A stretch of DNA of 64,000 nucleotides from Bathymodiolus brooksi (taxonomy: Eukaryota > Mollusca > Bivalvia > Mytilida > Modiolidae), in contig OY804590.1 in NCBI GenBank assembly GCA_963680875.1, positions 24,366,640 through 24,430,639 on the forward strand, read 5' to 3'. Position 1 is the stretch's first letter. The number at the start of each line of letters is the position of its first letter. Made by a program: the position numbers and the translations under genes. Below are positions 33,331 through 44,824 of the stretch, in pieces. The notes below the pieces were generated by a model. The model made no database searches. It saw only the letters and a program-made list of their open reading frames with translations, and was not told the origin of the DNA.

Positions 33331-34882
33331 CTTCCGGTAGCATGGACGTTTAAAATTTCTGAGGAAAAATTTGAATTTGTTATCGTTATAAATCGCCGAA
33401 ATTTGTGACCATCGAATCTTAGTTCATGGCAAATGTGAAAAGTGGACTCTGATAATTATCTAGGATTATATTTTATCGCAGGAAAATACAACTTTTTGTT
33501 TAAAATTGTATATTTTGTCTCGGGGAAAATTCATCATTTGTTTAAAATTGTATCCAAACTACATACATTTTTAGTTATCATGGCATGTATTTCTGTTAAT
33601 ATGAGACAGGCAACCTGTTTGAAGGACGAAGTCCTAAAATTTCAATAATACGATTTCAATAACACGTTAGCCTCACCGCCACCGGACGCAAAATTACGAA
33701 CAATTTCGATGATATTGACCGTGGCATTTGATAATAATTTATAAATTTGACCAAATTGATGAAGCTGATTGCATGTTCATATTTCAGATTAAACACCAAT
33801 ATTCCTTTTGAATCATAGCCCATGTATTATTCAATGCATTGTTACGGGTTTTAACTTGGAACAGATTTTCATGACCCCGTTCTAGTTACTCTAGTGACCT
33901 AGATCCAGACACAATTTCGAACATCATAATAACCTTTCTAGTGTAAATTATTCAATGACAACTGTTAAAATTGAAAGAGCATTCATTCATTTACGTTCAC
34001 ATATCTATTTGTATATAATACACATGACATAAAAACCTTTCCTTTATTCATACCATAAATGTGTGCCAGTTTGCATTCGGAATTCCTTGGACTCTTCAAT
34101 GAATAAGGTACATCACGGATTTTGACATAGATCAAGGTAAGGAAAATGTATTATATTGACTGTTTTTGTTTTAATTTCAATGTGTTCTACATATGCATAG
34201 AACCAGGAGATCATATTCTTTCCAATTACAGGCATAAGATAACAAAATATGCGAACCTCAATGAATTTTAGCGATAGATTCCAAGTGCAATTGTCGATCG
34301 TTTTCTGTTTACAAATATGAAAACCCGTCGTCTGCAACATTCAACAACTGCGCATGAATAATGAATAATTTTCTCCCAAAACACGAGTAATTTAGCGGGG
34401 TATCTACATTGTATTTATAAAAGCATTTTTTTAATTCATGTTTTGAAGGAACAATTAGGGAACATACTTTTTATTTCGATCGTAATTGCGTCCGGTGAGG
34501 CTATTATCTTTTATTTTGAATGAATTGTGTAGCCGATTTGTTATGGCGTTCATTTTACCTACGCCGCTCTTCCATCGGTAAATTGACGAGTTCTGTCCCC
34601 TGGCTCGTATCTCGGCTAGATTGAGACAGATAGAGTCAGTCTATTCCATCGGGAGTTTCGTAGAAAGAATTTTTTTTATTAGAATTTTAATAAAAGTTTA
34701 TTTCGATTTTGCATAGAGTAAATAATCAAAGAATTGGGAATTTTTCATTGAAATAGATTTCTTTTGCGTTTCTAAATTATCAATTGATCTATTTTTTAAA
34801 CTTCCGGTGAGCAGATTTTCGGCTATCAATATAGAAGGAAAAATCGGAGACCTCACCGTTAGAAGGACTTCGTCCTTTATCA
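33331..34882. other. Unassigned stretch upstream of the retroelement ORFs
   Basis: CpG is higher than in neighbouring sequence. An inverted repeat joins 33667-33701 (cctcaccgccaccggacgca) to 34478-34506 (attgcgtccggtgaggct). The palindromic words gaaggacgaagtcct (33621) and aaggacttcgtcctt (34863) also mirror each other. It could be a leader or terminal region of a mobile element. Confidence 0.4.
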
Positions 34883-35611
34883 ATGTTGTTGAACAAAATC
34901 AATAAGGAATTCAAAAAGCTCTATAGACTGTATAATAACATAGAACTATTCCGAGAGACTGTAATATTCAGTGACAGTAAGGGTTTCTCCCTGAGAGATG
35001 TGCTGAACGATAGACTTAATCAGAAAATTAGTGTGATTGCTAAAAGTGGAGCCAATAGTTACAATAATTCTCATTATTATAAAGTGAAAAGTGCAGTGAA
35101 GAAGGCGAAGAGACCTATCGTCATAGTGTGGCTTGGAACCTGTGATATTACGGGGGGAAAGGGGAAGTATGTTAGTGTTAAGACCTATCCCTATCAAAAA
35201 ATTGAATTTGCAATAAGCAAGTATAGAACTTTAAAGAGTAGACTCTCACAGGCTAACCCAGAGGCAACAGTTGTGTTCCTAGAGTGCCCATATTACTCTA
35301 TTACTAGGTTCAACAAATTTAAGATAACTAATAGTAACAGTAAAACTGCAACAAACAAATACTACCAGAGGAATGCCATAGCTGCATCTAGAGCTGACTA
35401 CCAAGTTTGTTGTATGGTTGATTATTTTAATGACCACCTCAGACTAATTAATAGAAACTGTGGTACACCTTGAATATCACAAGACATTATTGCGTCAAGC
35501 AAGGGAGTCAGGGCGGAACGCACAAACTATAGAAAGAACTGGAATGTATATTCTGATGGTATGCATCCAGTAAGAGCATTGGCTAGACTGTGGTTGTATA
35601 GGGTAATATAA
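34883..35611 (+). pseudogene. SGNH/GDSL-hydrolase-like ORF of a retroelement, one TGA
   Basis: A 242-codon frame is interrupted by a single TGA at codon 197 (35471-35473). It starts MLLNKINKEFKKLYRLYNN. Near residue 29 is VIFSDSKGFSLRD, like block I (GDS) of SGNH hydrolases. VIVWLGTCDITGG near residue 75 fits the position of the Asn/Gly-containing block III. NWNVYSDGMHPVRALARLWL near the end fits the DxxH block V. SGNH/esterase domains are known in ORF1 of CR1-like non-LTR retrotransposons, which suits the downstream element. The block III Asn is not obvious, so catalysis is uncertain. The TGA would be CGA with one transition, so the copy looks dead by a CpG-type mutation. Whether it belongs to the same element as the 36-39.7 kb ORFs is inference. 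Confidence 0.6.
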
Positions 35612-35649
35612 CTAGCAACAGAAATAGCAGCAAAGACCGATTCGTGTGT

Positions 35650-35760
35650 GTAGTGGGACAAGGAAGCCTTGACCCCAATTGGTAAGTACAAAAAGCAAGG
35701 AAGCCTTGCTCAGTAACTTTATAAATTATACTTGTATATTTGGCAAGGAAACCTTCCCCC
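35650..35760 (+). repeat. Three spaced copies of GCAAGGAAGCCTTGC
   Basis: Copies near 35656, 35694 and 35741, each an imperfect palindrome with caagg/ccttg arms, lie between the SGNH-like ORF and the tRNA-like module. Confidence 0.65.
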
Positions 35761-35767
35761 AGTATAT

Positions 35768-35863
35768 ATATACATGGTCGAGAGGTCTAGGGCGCTGGAC
35801 GTAAGGCTAAGCGAATGGTGCTGCAGTGTATCAATGGTTTGGGTTCAAATCCCGTCGAGGGAA
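35768..35863 (+). ncRNA. tRNA-Leu-like module (SINE head or retroelement promoter)
   Basis: Box A TGGTCGAGAGG at 35775-35785 and box B GGTTCAAATCC at 35842-35852 are well placed, and the spacing with a long variable arm fits a class II tRNA (Leu). The flanks do not pair as an acceptor stem and the outer T-stem pairs fail, so it is not a functional tRNA gene. It may be an internal RNA polymerase III promoter of a SINE, or part of the retroelement leader. Confidence 0.6.
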
Positions 35864-36098
35864 GAACAAAAATTTGACAGCTCTAAAATCTAATTCTAAC
35901 ACTGTTTGGTTTAATTTTCAGACGTATATAATATTTAGTATTAACCTAGTATCCTTAGTAACTTTGAGATCCAGTTGGACAGATATATTGTATGGTTGTC
36001 ACTTGCTTCTAGACGTTTGTATAATATACTTTATTTCCTGTGACGTAGAGGAGAGGTGCAACAAATATTTCAGTAAGTACTAAAAACGGCTAGATGAG

Positions 36099-36692
36099 AT
36101 GGAGAGTAAACTAGACAAAAAGGTTGACCTAGATGAAGTTAAAGCCTTGATCGAGGAAAACAAAGAGAGTGCCGCCACAGGTGGAAACGACCAGGACGGG
36201 ACACTGGCATGCCAGTTGGAAGAATTCAAAAAAAATATGGCTCGAAAAGGTAATATTATAATATTTAGAACGGAAGAGTCGAAGAAAACTGAACCAAAAG
36301 AGTGAAAAGTAGAAGATATAGCAATAGTAAATGAACTATGTAAAATAACTGGTACAAATAAACAGACGATAAAGAATGTAACCAGACTCGGCAAAAAGAA
36401 TGTAGATTCCGAAATTCCAAGACCAATGAGGGTCATTTTTGTGGATGAAAAGGCAAATGGGTCACTAATGACTGATATGAAGAATTTAGCAACCGCAGAA
36501 GATAAGTTTAAGCAGCTAAGTATAACTCATGACATGACAAAGAAGGAAAGGTTACAAAATAGAGAAAAACTTGCAGAAGCTAAGAATAAAATTGATGTAT
36601 TGGAGGAAAATAACCAGTCGGTAAAATACAAATACCTAGTAAAAGGACCCCCCGGAGACAAGAGGGTGGTAAAGGTCAAGAAGAAGGAGTAA
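36099..36692 (+). pseudogene. Non-LTR retrotransposon ORF1 (coiled coil + RRM-like), one TGA
   Basis: A single frame of 197 codons is interrupted by TGA at codon 69 (36303-36305). It starts MESKLDKKVDLDEVKALIEE, a short coiled coil, then KGNIIIFRTEESKKTEPKE, typical of the first strand of the RRM-like domain of LINE ORF1 proteins. After the stop it continues with KVEDIAIVNELCKITGTNKQ, PRPMRVIFVDEKANGSLM and a basic C-terminus (PPGDKRVVKVKKKE). ORF1 proteins bind element RNA in the ribonucleoprotein. No zinc knuckles are seen. The stop again could come from CGA. Confidence 0.75.
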
Positions 36693-36748
36693 GACGCTCC
36701 AAAAACACTGTAAATAGTCAAGTTTTAACAGAAACCAATGTAATTAAG

Positions 36749-39702
36749 GTGATGGATTTTAATGGCATACAGTGATTTTATGCAAATGCAGACAGTTTGC
36801 CAAGCAAACTGGGTGAATTGATGACAAGAATACCGGATAGAAAAAATAGTTATGAAGTGATTGGGATAACAGACATTTATCCCAAAAATTGCAGATATTT
36901 GCTTGGGAAAACAGAACTACAAATGGAAGGTTATGAACTATTCCTAAGTGAATCAACAAGCTTTAGCAAACGAGGTGCAGCATTATATATTAATAAGTAG
37001 CTGACATCAGAAGAAATAAAATTCAATGTGAAATTTGAAGAAAGTGTATGGGCACAAATTAGGCTAAACAACAATGATATGTTGTTATTGGATTGCATAT
37101 ATAAAAGTCCAAGTAGTAGTCCAGAGAACCTAGATGAACTTAGCAAGCTACTAACTACGGTATCAAAGGAAAAGAAGTTCTCACATATCATGGTAATGGG
37201 AGATTTTAACTTCCCTAAAATTGATTGGAAAATCTGGTCAACCAAGGGTGACAAAAATAGTGAAAACTTCGTAGAAAGTATCAGAGATAGCTATCTGTCC
37301 CAACATGTCATGGAACATACCAGAATGAGAGAAAATTGTGAACCAAGCACACTGGACCTAATACTGACAAATGATGAGAATATGATAGAAGAGTTAAATT
37401 ACACTAGCCCACTTGGAAACAGTGATCATTGTAGCCTTGAATTTGTACTCAAATGCTATTGTGAAGAAAAATCATGTAAAACGGAGAGATGGAATTACTT
37501 CAAAGGGGATTACACTAATATGAATACCTTTCTTCAGTGTGACTGGAATGATATATTAAAAGGACCAAGTTCAATGAGGCAAAACAACAAATATATACCA
37601 CATATGAATACAAAAGCCAGCAACAAAGCTAAGAAACACAACTATATTCCTCTGGATGCTAAAACCATACAGAAGATCAAAAAGAAACATAGATGTTGAA
37701 CTAGATACAGAGAAACTGGGGACAAACAAACGTATCAGGAATACGCCAAAACAAGAAATCAAGTTAAAAGCGCAATCAGGAAAGCAAAAGCTAATATGGA
37801 GAAAGAAATTGCAAAACATGTTAAGAGCAATCCCAAGATTTTTTGGAAATATGCTAACTCCAAGAGAAAAACTAACACTGGTATATCAGAGCTAAAATTT
37901 AAGTCAGAAGAAGGGGAAGAAAGGAAAACGACAACAGATAAGGAAAAAGCGGAAGTCCTGACTAGCTTCTTCAGTAGCGTATTCACAATTGAACCAGTGG
38001 GCGATCTACCTTTGATGCATCCTATAGAGGTCAAACAGGAATGCATAGAGAAAACTTACAAAGAAAGTGAAATATTGAAATTACTACAAAATCTGGATGT
38101 AAACAAATCATGTGGCCCAGATGGTCTTCACCCTAAAATGCTCAAGGAGCTTAGTGCAACAATATAACCTATAACAATTATATTTAATTCGTCTATGTGC
38201 CAAGGTTTGGTTCCTCAACTGTGGAAAGAAGGGAACATCACTGCACTATTCAAAAAAGGAGACAAGGCAGAACCAGGAAATTATAGACCAGTCAGTCTGA
38301 CCAGCGTAGTCTGCAAAACCATGGAAAAACTAGTAAGGGAAATTATAGTAAACCACATGTCAGCTAATAAGCTTTTCAGCAATAAGCAGTTTGGCTTCAT
38401 CTCTGGGAAATCAACAACCCTACAACTCCTAAAAGTTATGGATGAGTGGACCAAAATTCTTGACAAGGGTGGGAAAATTGACTCAATATATATGGATTTT
38501 ATGAAAGCTTTTGACAAAGTACCACATAGAAGACTTCTGCATAAGATGCATAGCTATAAAATAAGTGAGAAAGTAATTAAGTGGGTCGAAAGTTTTCTTA
38601 GCAACAGAATACAAAAATTAATTGTAAATGGCACTGAGTCCAAATGCCATCATGTCACAAGCGGGATACCACAAGGTAGTGTTCTTGGCCCTATGCTCTT
38701 CGTTATCTACATTAACGACATGCTAGAGATGGTAGAGTCATCTGCCTACCTGTTTCCTGATGATACGACAATTTTCAAAGAAATCGGAGAGGAAAATGAT
38801 GAGAAAATGCTTCAAGCAGATTTAGATAGTTTACAAAGTTGGTCAGATACATGGCTATTAAAATTCCATCCTAACAAATGCAAAGTGATGTTAGTTGCCA
38901 ATAAATGCGCGGACAAAGGAACAAAACACTATTATCTATATGACAACGACGGCAACAGAATTGATTTAGAGCAATCTGACGGAGAAAAAGACATAGGAGT
39001 ACTTGTAGATGAAAATTTGTCCTTTAACAAACATATACAAAATCAGGTGAACAAAGCAAACAGCATCATGGGGCTAATCAGAAGAATTTATACACATTTA
39101 GATGAACAAAGCTTCACATATTTATTCCAAGCTTTGGGTAGACCTCATATTGAATACGCGGAAGCAGTCTGGTCTCCATTTAAAGTGGGGGATATTGAAA
39201 AAATAGAAAACGTACAAAGAAGAGACACCAAACAAGTACCTACTTTAAAAAACATGGAATATAACGAAAGACTGAAGAAACTCAAGATGCCCACTCTGAA
39301 GTATAGACGAATGCCAGGAGATATGATTGAAGTATTTAAAATAATAAATGGTATGTATGATCCTCTAACAACAGTGGATATGTTTGAGCTAAACACAACT
39401 TCAAATACAAGGGGACATAGCAGGAAGATTAAGATAAAACAAGTAGACTGAATGTGAGAAAATATACCTTCGTCGTTAGAATTGTTGAAATATGGAATAG
39501 CCTCCTAGAATCAGTTATCCAGGCAAAAACAGTTAAACAGTTTGAAATCGGCCTAGATGAGCACTGGAAGCACCAAGAGTGCAAATATGACTGTACGGCA
39601 AACATAAACATAAGATCTAATTCAGGAAGTGACGTAAAGTCGCGCATCAATGATGTGGATTTAGAGTCGGGCATAGTGGCAACAAGCCAGCGTCCACTTT
39701 AG
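36749..39702 (+). pseudogene. Non-LTR retrotransposon ORF2 (APE endonuclease + reverse transcriptase), decayed
   Basis: The frame carries endonuclease motifs HIMVMGDFNFPKIDW and SPLGNSDHCSLEF, and the early Glu motif appears as IGITDIYPKN with Asp in place of Glu. The RT domain follows, with GNYRPVSLTSVVCKTMEK, IYMDFMKAFDKVPHRRLLHK, SGIPQGSVLGPMLFVIYIND and the catalytic box as YLFPDDTTIF, where Pro replaces the usual Ala. The C-terminal part runs to RIVEIWNSLLESVIQAKTVK. In-frame stops lie at 36773, 36998, 37697 and 38165, and a frameshift occurs near 39440-39451, after which the reading continues in another frame to 39702. Architecture and C-terminus fit the CR1/L2/Jockey group. It copied itself by target-primed reverse transcription; this copy is inactive. 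Confidence 0.9.
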
Positions 39703-39720
39703 TTCCTATGGTATCCTATG

Positions 39721-39766
39721 GTAGATCGGTGGTTTTTTCCGGGTCCTCCGGTTTCCTCCACCAATA
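39721..39766 (+). mobile_element. SINE body fragment next to LINE end
   Basis: Contains gatcggtggttttttccggg and ggtttcctccaccaata. It sits directly after the duplicated words cctatggtatcctatggta that end the retrotransposon. Confidence 0.6.
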
Positions 39767-39774
39767 CTATCTAC

Positions 39775-40101
39775 GTAACTACTCGGTCATTCTCGCTACC
39801 CTACAAATAACCTCGTACTTAGATAGTAGAAATTCTTCTTAAATCGTTTGCCGGAAGTTAAGTTAAGTTAAGCCGCACACAAATATAGTCCATGAAAATC
39901 CAATATGGAAGACATACTAAGTACATGCAAAACTAATTAAAACTTTAACTTTTATCCATGAAAATAATTGAAATATAGAAAATGGTTTAAAATATAACTT
40001 TATCAAACTTTCATGTAACTGACATGTGAAAAGTAGTGCGATGTATACGTCTATTGCATACAAGGTTATTTGTAGGGTAGCGAGAATGGCCGAGTAGTTA
40101 C
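39775..40101. mobile_element. MITE with ~39-bp terminal inverted repeats
   Basis: Left arm 39775-39813 (gtaactactcggtcattctc, gctaccctacaaataacc) is mirrored by right arm 40062-40101 (ggttatttgtagggtagcga, gaatggccgagtagttac) with one or two mismatches. About 250 bp of noncoding sequence lies between, including (aagtt)n at 39857-39873. The right arm resembles the D-arm of a class II tRNA (atggccgagtagtta). Confidence 0.75.
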
Positions 40102-40811
40102 GATTGCCAAAACTGGTGTAATATTACCTTAAATGTATAAAAATTGTGGAAAAAAACCAACAGCACATAGTCAACATATTTTACATGTGGATGCTTTGTA
40201 TAACATTAAAAGAAAGAAATACAAAACGGTTTATGCAGAATTGGCATTCATCAAAGTCACCTTCGACAGAATGGTCATGATTTGTTTTATAGAACTTGTA
40301 ATGATTTCTTTATTTGCTATATGCAGTTGGATTATTTCAATATTCAAAGAGTGTTTGATCAAAAGTAGGAACTCACTGTTTATATGCTCATAAGTTGTCT
40401 TTTAATGCCTGAAAATTTTTCAGAAGTAGAAAAAGTTGCACAATGTACGCCATATTCGCAATGTTTTTAAGTTCTGAGGTATATTTTCAACATTTTAAAA
40501 TTAAATAACGCTATATATATGCCGCGAGTACCTAGTCTATTCCATTAACATCATGTTGTACTATTTATTTTTAAAATTTTGTTATTTAAAACAAAAGATC
40601 TGAATTCTATAAAAAATAATGTGGAATCATACAAAACCGGAAACTTTCTCTCCCATTATTAGAAGTGTATGATGTCTATGTGAAAACATCATCTTATATA
40701 GATATCAAGTAACTCTTGTTGTTTTGGATTAATTTTTGTTTTCAAATAATATATTAAAGGACACTAAGAAATTTTGATAAGAAAAAAAAATTAATAAAAT
40801 AAAAATTGGAA
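40102..40811. other. Plain AT-rich stretch
   Basis: No gene or recognised element; an 86-codon frame at 40133-40393 lacks motifs. Confidence 0.4.
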
Positions 40812-41143
40812 ACCGCATCGGTAGCGCTATGATTAGCGTGCTCGCCTCGAGTGCGATATATTGTGGGTTCGAGCCCCGGTCGGGTAAAACCAAAGAATAT
40901 ACAATTTGAATTTGTTGCTTCTCTGCTAAGATCAGAATCGGAATAATGTGTCCGAGTGGAGCGAAATATTTACCCGCGGACTGTAGTTTCAGTGAGCTAG
41001 CACTATACAAATCCAACTGAGCGTGTTGGTCTAGAACAAAGCGGACGTCATCATCATCTCATTGAAAATTAACTTGATCTCACCATGATATTGCTGAAAA
41101 ATTGCTGAATTGGCGTTAAACAATTATCACTCACTCACTTAGA
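40812..41143 (+). mobile_element. Second SINE family, intact copy
   Basis: Head: cggtagcgctatgattagcg (box A region) and gtgggttcgagccccggtcg (box B). Body: aataatgtgtccgagtggag, gcggactgtagtttcagtga. Tail: gaattggcgttaaacaatta, then (actc)n. It differs from the first SINE family throughout. Confidence 0.85.
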
Positions 41144-43374
41144 GAATTGGCATATCGAGTGTACCCTTTCAGTTTGATTAGCGTTATAATGAACCTTTAG
41201 TATGCAACTGTTTGTTTGTTCAGTATATATTACAAAAACCGGTCCAATACATGGCAAACGCACGCTGTTTAATATTTTGATTGTACATTTTGCTATGATA
41301 TTCTAGTTTTGTTTTACTTGCATTTCAGGTAGAGTTGAATACTGGAAGCTTTTCGCCATTTGGTTGTTTCTACTGTCAAACGACATTCTTGAATTTTATA
41401 ATATAATATAAATGTACCAATCAAATTGTCTGAAGCTAATATTTACAAATAAAATTAGGGTAATCGCAAGATTGAAACATAAGATGTTTTAATAGAATTT
41501 CTTCGTCGTCCCGTTACTGTTTTTTTTTATCCTGCACCCTTCTATTTGAGCAGTTGCATTGACCGGATATTTTTTGTTAAATTTGGTTACTGACCAAGAT
41601 ACCTGATTCATGTTGAGCGACGATACGAAACAGTAACAGCATTTATGCTTATAAGATTATAAGCGCGGACTTCACCGAGGACACAATCAAAAACGAAAAG
41701 AACGACGCTTGTTTCTGCTCTTTTTAGACAATTTGACAGTTGCTTTGGGGCTTTTGACATACCACGATAGATACAATATACGTATATTGACGGAAAATAT
41801 ATAACTCATTTCCACTCGCTGTGAAACAGGTACGAAAAATTCGTCAAAACTCGTATATATAAATTTTATATTTTCGACAATGTATGGATATTGTCTATTT
41901 ATTTTCTCCCTCGTTTCACTCCTCAGAATGTTTTTTTTTTTATTAATTAAAATAATGTAATACAAATAAGACTCGACACAGTGTAGGATTGTGCGTTCAT
42001 TACAAGATCGCATAGCATTTATTATAAACGTATATCAACATAGCAAATTCATTCAGTCTGTTATTTCTACCCCTACAAAATACAAAATATATACGAGTAG
42101 TTAAAATTATTTTGGCATTAATCTGAGTGAATGGGCGGGGGACTATGACATCCAAATCACGAACTTTTGTCGTATTTCAACTTGTAACGAACGTCACATT
42201 AATCGAGTACACCTTAACATTTTCTTTATATACATGTACTAACTGCCAAAATCGTTCGTGCGGAAAGGAATTCAATAATACAGCCTTTATTAATTTGCAT
42301 ATCTATAACGTTTATGTAAACATTATACTGTGGAGAAATTTAAATATCAATGAGTATAAAATTCAAATATTGTATTATAAAAAGAATCTCCCACTACTCA
42401 ATTGATACGCCTGGACAGCGACCGCAAGTGAATGTAGCGTATTGAGTGCCAGATGTGATGTCAGTTCCACAAAAAACATAAAAAAAATCAAGTGTTCGCG
42501 ACGGTAGCAATTTAACATAGAAATAACGATTTTTTTTTATTGTACAAAGTAGCTGAAATTAGAAGCAATGGCGATTATTCATACTATTGATCAGGATTTA
42601 TCACTTTTGAGGTATTTCCTAATCATAACTATTGTTAAATTGCAATATAGTGATAAATAATAATACCATCAGTCGTATTTACATACTGACAAATCCGGTC
42701 CTTATAAATGACACAACCGGTTTTTATACATGTTTACAATTTGACAAAGCCGGGTTTCAAAAACATCTGTTGACATCAAGTTTTAGGCTATAACTAGCTA
42801 CTAATCGACTTTTCCCCAACAAAATAATCTCTCTAAGTAAAATAAATCATTCATTAATAATTTTTCTTTTTTGGCAACATTTCATTCATTCGTAAATGCG
42901 AGATATAGCGATATTTCAATTGATTGTAATGATTTTGATGCCGGATTCCTTATAATAATGATATTTGGACAAACAATGACAATAATAATAATAACAATCA
43001 TAAAGCATCATAATTCAATACATTATATATACAGTATATTCATAAAAACTGACGATAATCGTCTGTGTCTTCTTTAAAATACCGCTTTATAATATCCCGG
43101 ATGTTGACGAAACATTTTCAATCGAAGCTCTTTGACGACAGTGGTCATGCATGCAAACAATTAAATGTTCAGTTTGTTTCTTTACAGAAACAGATAAATG
43201 AACTTTCCTGATCAAGCACTGAACTCAGAACTTCATTAATGCTATGTCCTGATTTATTATGTTAGACAGTTGTGGTAATCCTTAGTTTACTTTTAACGTA
43301 GATGTTTTCTTTCCTCTATCACTGCCACGACTTTTACCGGACTTGACTGTACATATGAGCAACACGGCGGGTAT
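41144..43374. other. Plain stretch, no gene seen
   Basis: 2.2 kb with no repeat that I recognise except a short ATA/ATT tract near 42975-43000. A few open frames (41687-42013 minus, 42127-42405 plus) have no domain, no splice context and repeat-like composition. Confidence 0.45.
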
Positions 43375-43690
43375 CTTATAAGAAGCAGGAACTGCCTACC
43401 CTTCGCAAGCACGTGAGTTCCTCCTCGGTTTTTTTTGTGGGGTTCGTGTTGCTCATCTTTTTATTTTTTGTTGTTGTCCTATTATGTGTCTTTACGTTCT
43501 TGTTTGTAGGAGTGCTCATGTTTTATTTACGTTATTTGTGTTTGTTTGTGCATTGTGGTGTCCAACATATATTGTGTTTTGTTTTTGTTTTGTTTTTCTT
43601 CGTCTTGTGTAACCTATGTTGCCAGTTTCTCTGGATTGTCCATTTTTGATTGCCCCTTCGGTATTCTCTAACGTTTATTTCACATATTGC
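43375..43690 (-). mobile_element. Mytilus-type interspersed element (minus)
   Basis: Contains aagaagcaggaactgcctac, gggttcgtgttgctcatct and attgccccttcggtattctc, the reverse complement of the element at 44825. Confidence 0.7.
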
Positions 43691-44149
43691 AGTGAGCCAC
43701 ATACACCTTGAATTGATTTCCCAGTGATCATTTGGGGTACTTATTTCTGATTTCACCAAAAACGGACAACATGTTTTGAAAACAGTGAAAGCTTAAAGAT
43801 CATAAAATATTAGACCCTTGCATGTTGTAGACGTATTTAAACTTTCCAACCCTTGAATAATAAGTGCGAAAATACACATTTAACGTTGACGAAAGACATC
43901 TATCTACCTGTGAGATTTGTCTGCCGAGTGATGGCTTTGTCGAACGTTTGCTACATGTAAATCGTTATGAATTCTTTTATGAATACGTCATCTACATAGT
44001 CATTGAATATCATATAAATAATATATGATTTCATTGACGAAAATAAATAAAAAACGAAAAAATATAATGACTTGACTCTTTCGAAACGTGTTTTACGTCA
44101 GTTATCTTTGACAGTAGCTCATCATTTTGGTTTTTTTTTGTATGTTGTT
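43691..44149. other. Plain stretch
   Basis: Nothing identified. Confidence 0.4.
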
Positions 44150-44370
44150 TATGTGTCTTTACGTTCTGAGTTCCGTGTTGTGATGCCCGTTACGATTTCC
44201 GCATAATAACGATGTTCGGTTCGGCTTTACCTCCAGTTGTCTTATTTTTGTTATTTGTGTTTGATTGCATATAGTGGTGTCCAACACATGTTGTGTTGTG
44301 TTTTGTTTTGTTGCCAGTTTCTCTGGATTTTCCTTTTTTGATTGCCCCTTCGGTATTCTCTAACGTTTAT
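44150..44370 (-). mobile_element. Mytilus-type interspersed element, partial (minus)
   Basis: Shares gtgtctttacgttct, gtggtgtccaacacatgttg and gattgccccttcggtattct with the copy at 43375. Confidence 0.65.
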
Positions 44371-44824
44371 GTACCACAGTAAGCAATATTCCCTTTTAAC
44401 ACTACCACGACAATCATTAGGTCGCTTAATCTTGCCAGGAGGCATCTGAGGGTCACGAAGAAGTGTTGTATCTATTTGAAACGATTAGAAGTCCATCATG
44501 GCCGACCTGGCATCTGATTAGCAGAAACATTTTAGACTCCCTCTCTAGAAATTCAGTCACCAGACTTGCCAGAAACGTTCGTCAAAGGTCCGCAATAAAT
44601 GTTATTGCTTTTCAGAGCGATTCGACATCCAAAATAGCCACTCGATCTCTTATTTGACTACACAAACTGCATGTCAAGACCCCAGACTTGACAGAAAGGT
44701 TCCAATGGGGGATCCTATGTCTTTTATTAAAGCTTATGCCAGCTGTATTGTCACGTGGGATGAACCATAAATTAATGTACATCCATATCATTATCGTTAT
44801 GGGTTTTTCTAAGAATTAATTTGA
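44371..44824. other. Diverged ATGGCC-type repeat
   Basis: The words catcatggccgacctggcat and gacatccaaaatagccact recall the 160-bp units at 24155. A 64-codon frame here is not supported. Confidence 0.35.

Noticed and set aside
35768..35863. Functional tRNA-Leu gene
   Set aside because: The acceptor stem cannot form and the outer T-stem pairs fail, although boxes A and B are good.
36080..36436. 118-codon minus-strand ORF opposite retrotransposon ORF1
   Set aside because: It is a shadow of the plus-strand ORF1, with Ser/Phe-rich composition typical of antisense frames.
42127..42405. 92-codon ORF
   Set aside because: No domain, no splice context, and composition like the surrounding AT-rich sequence.
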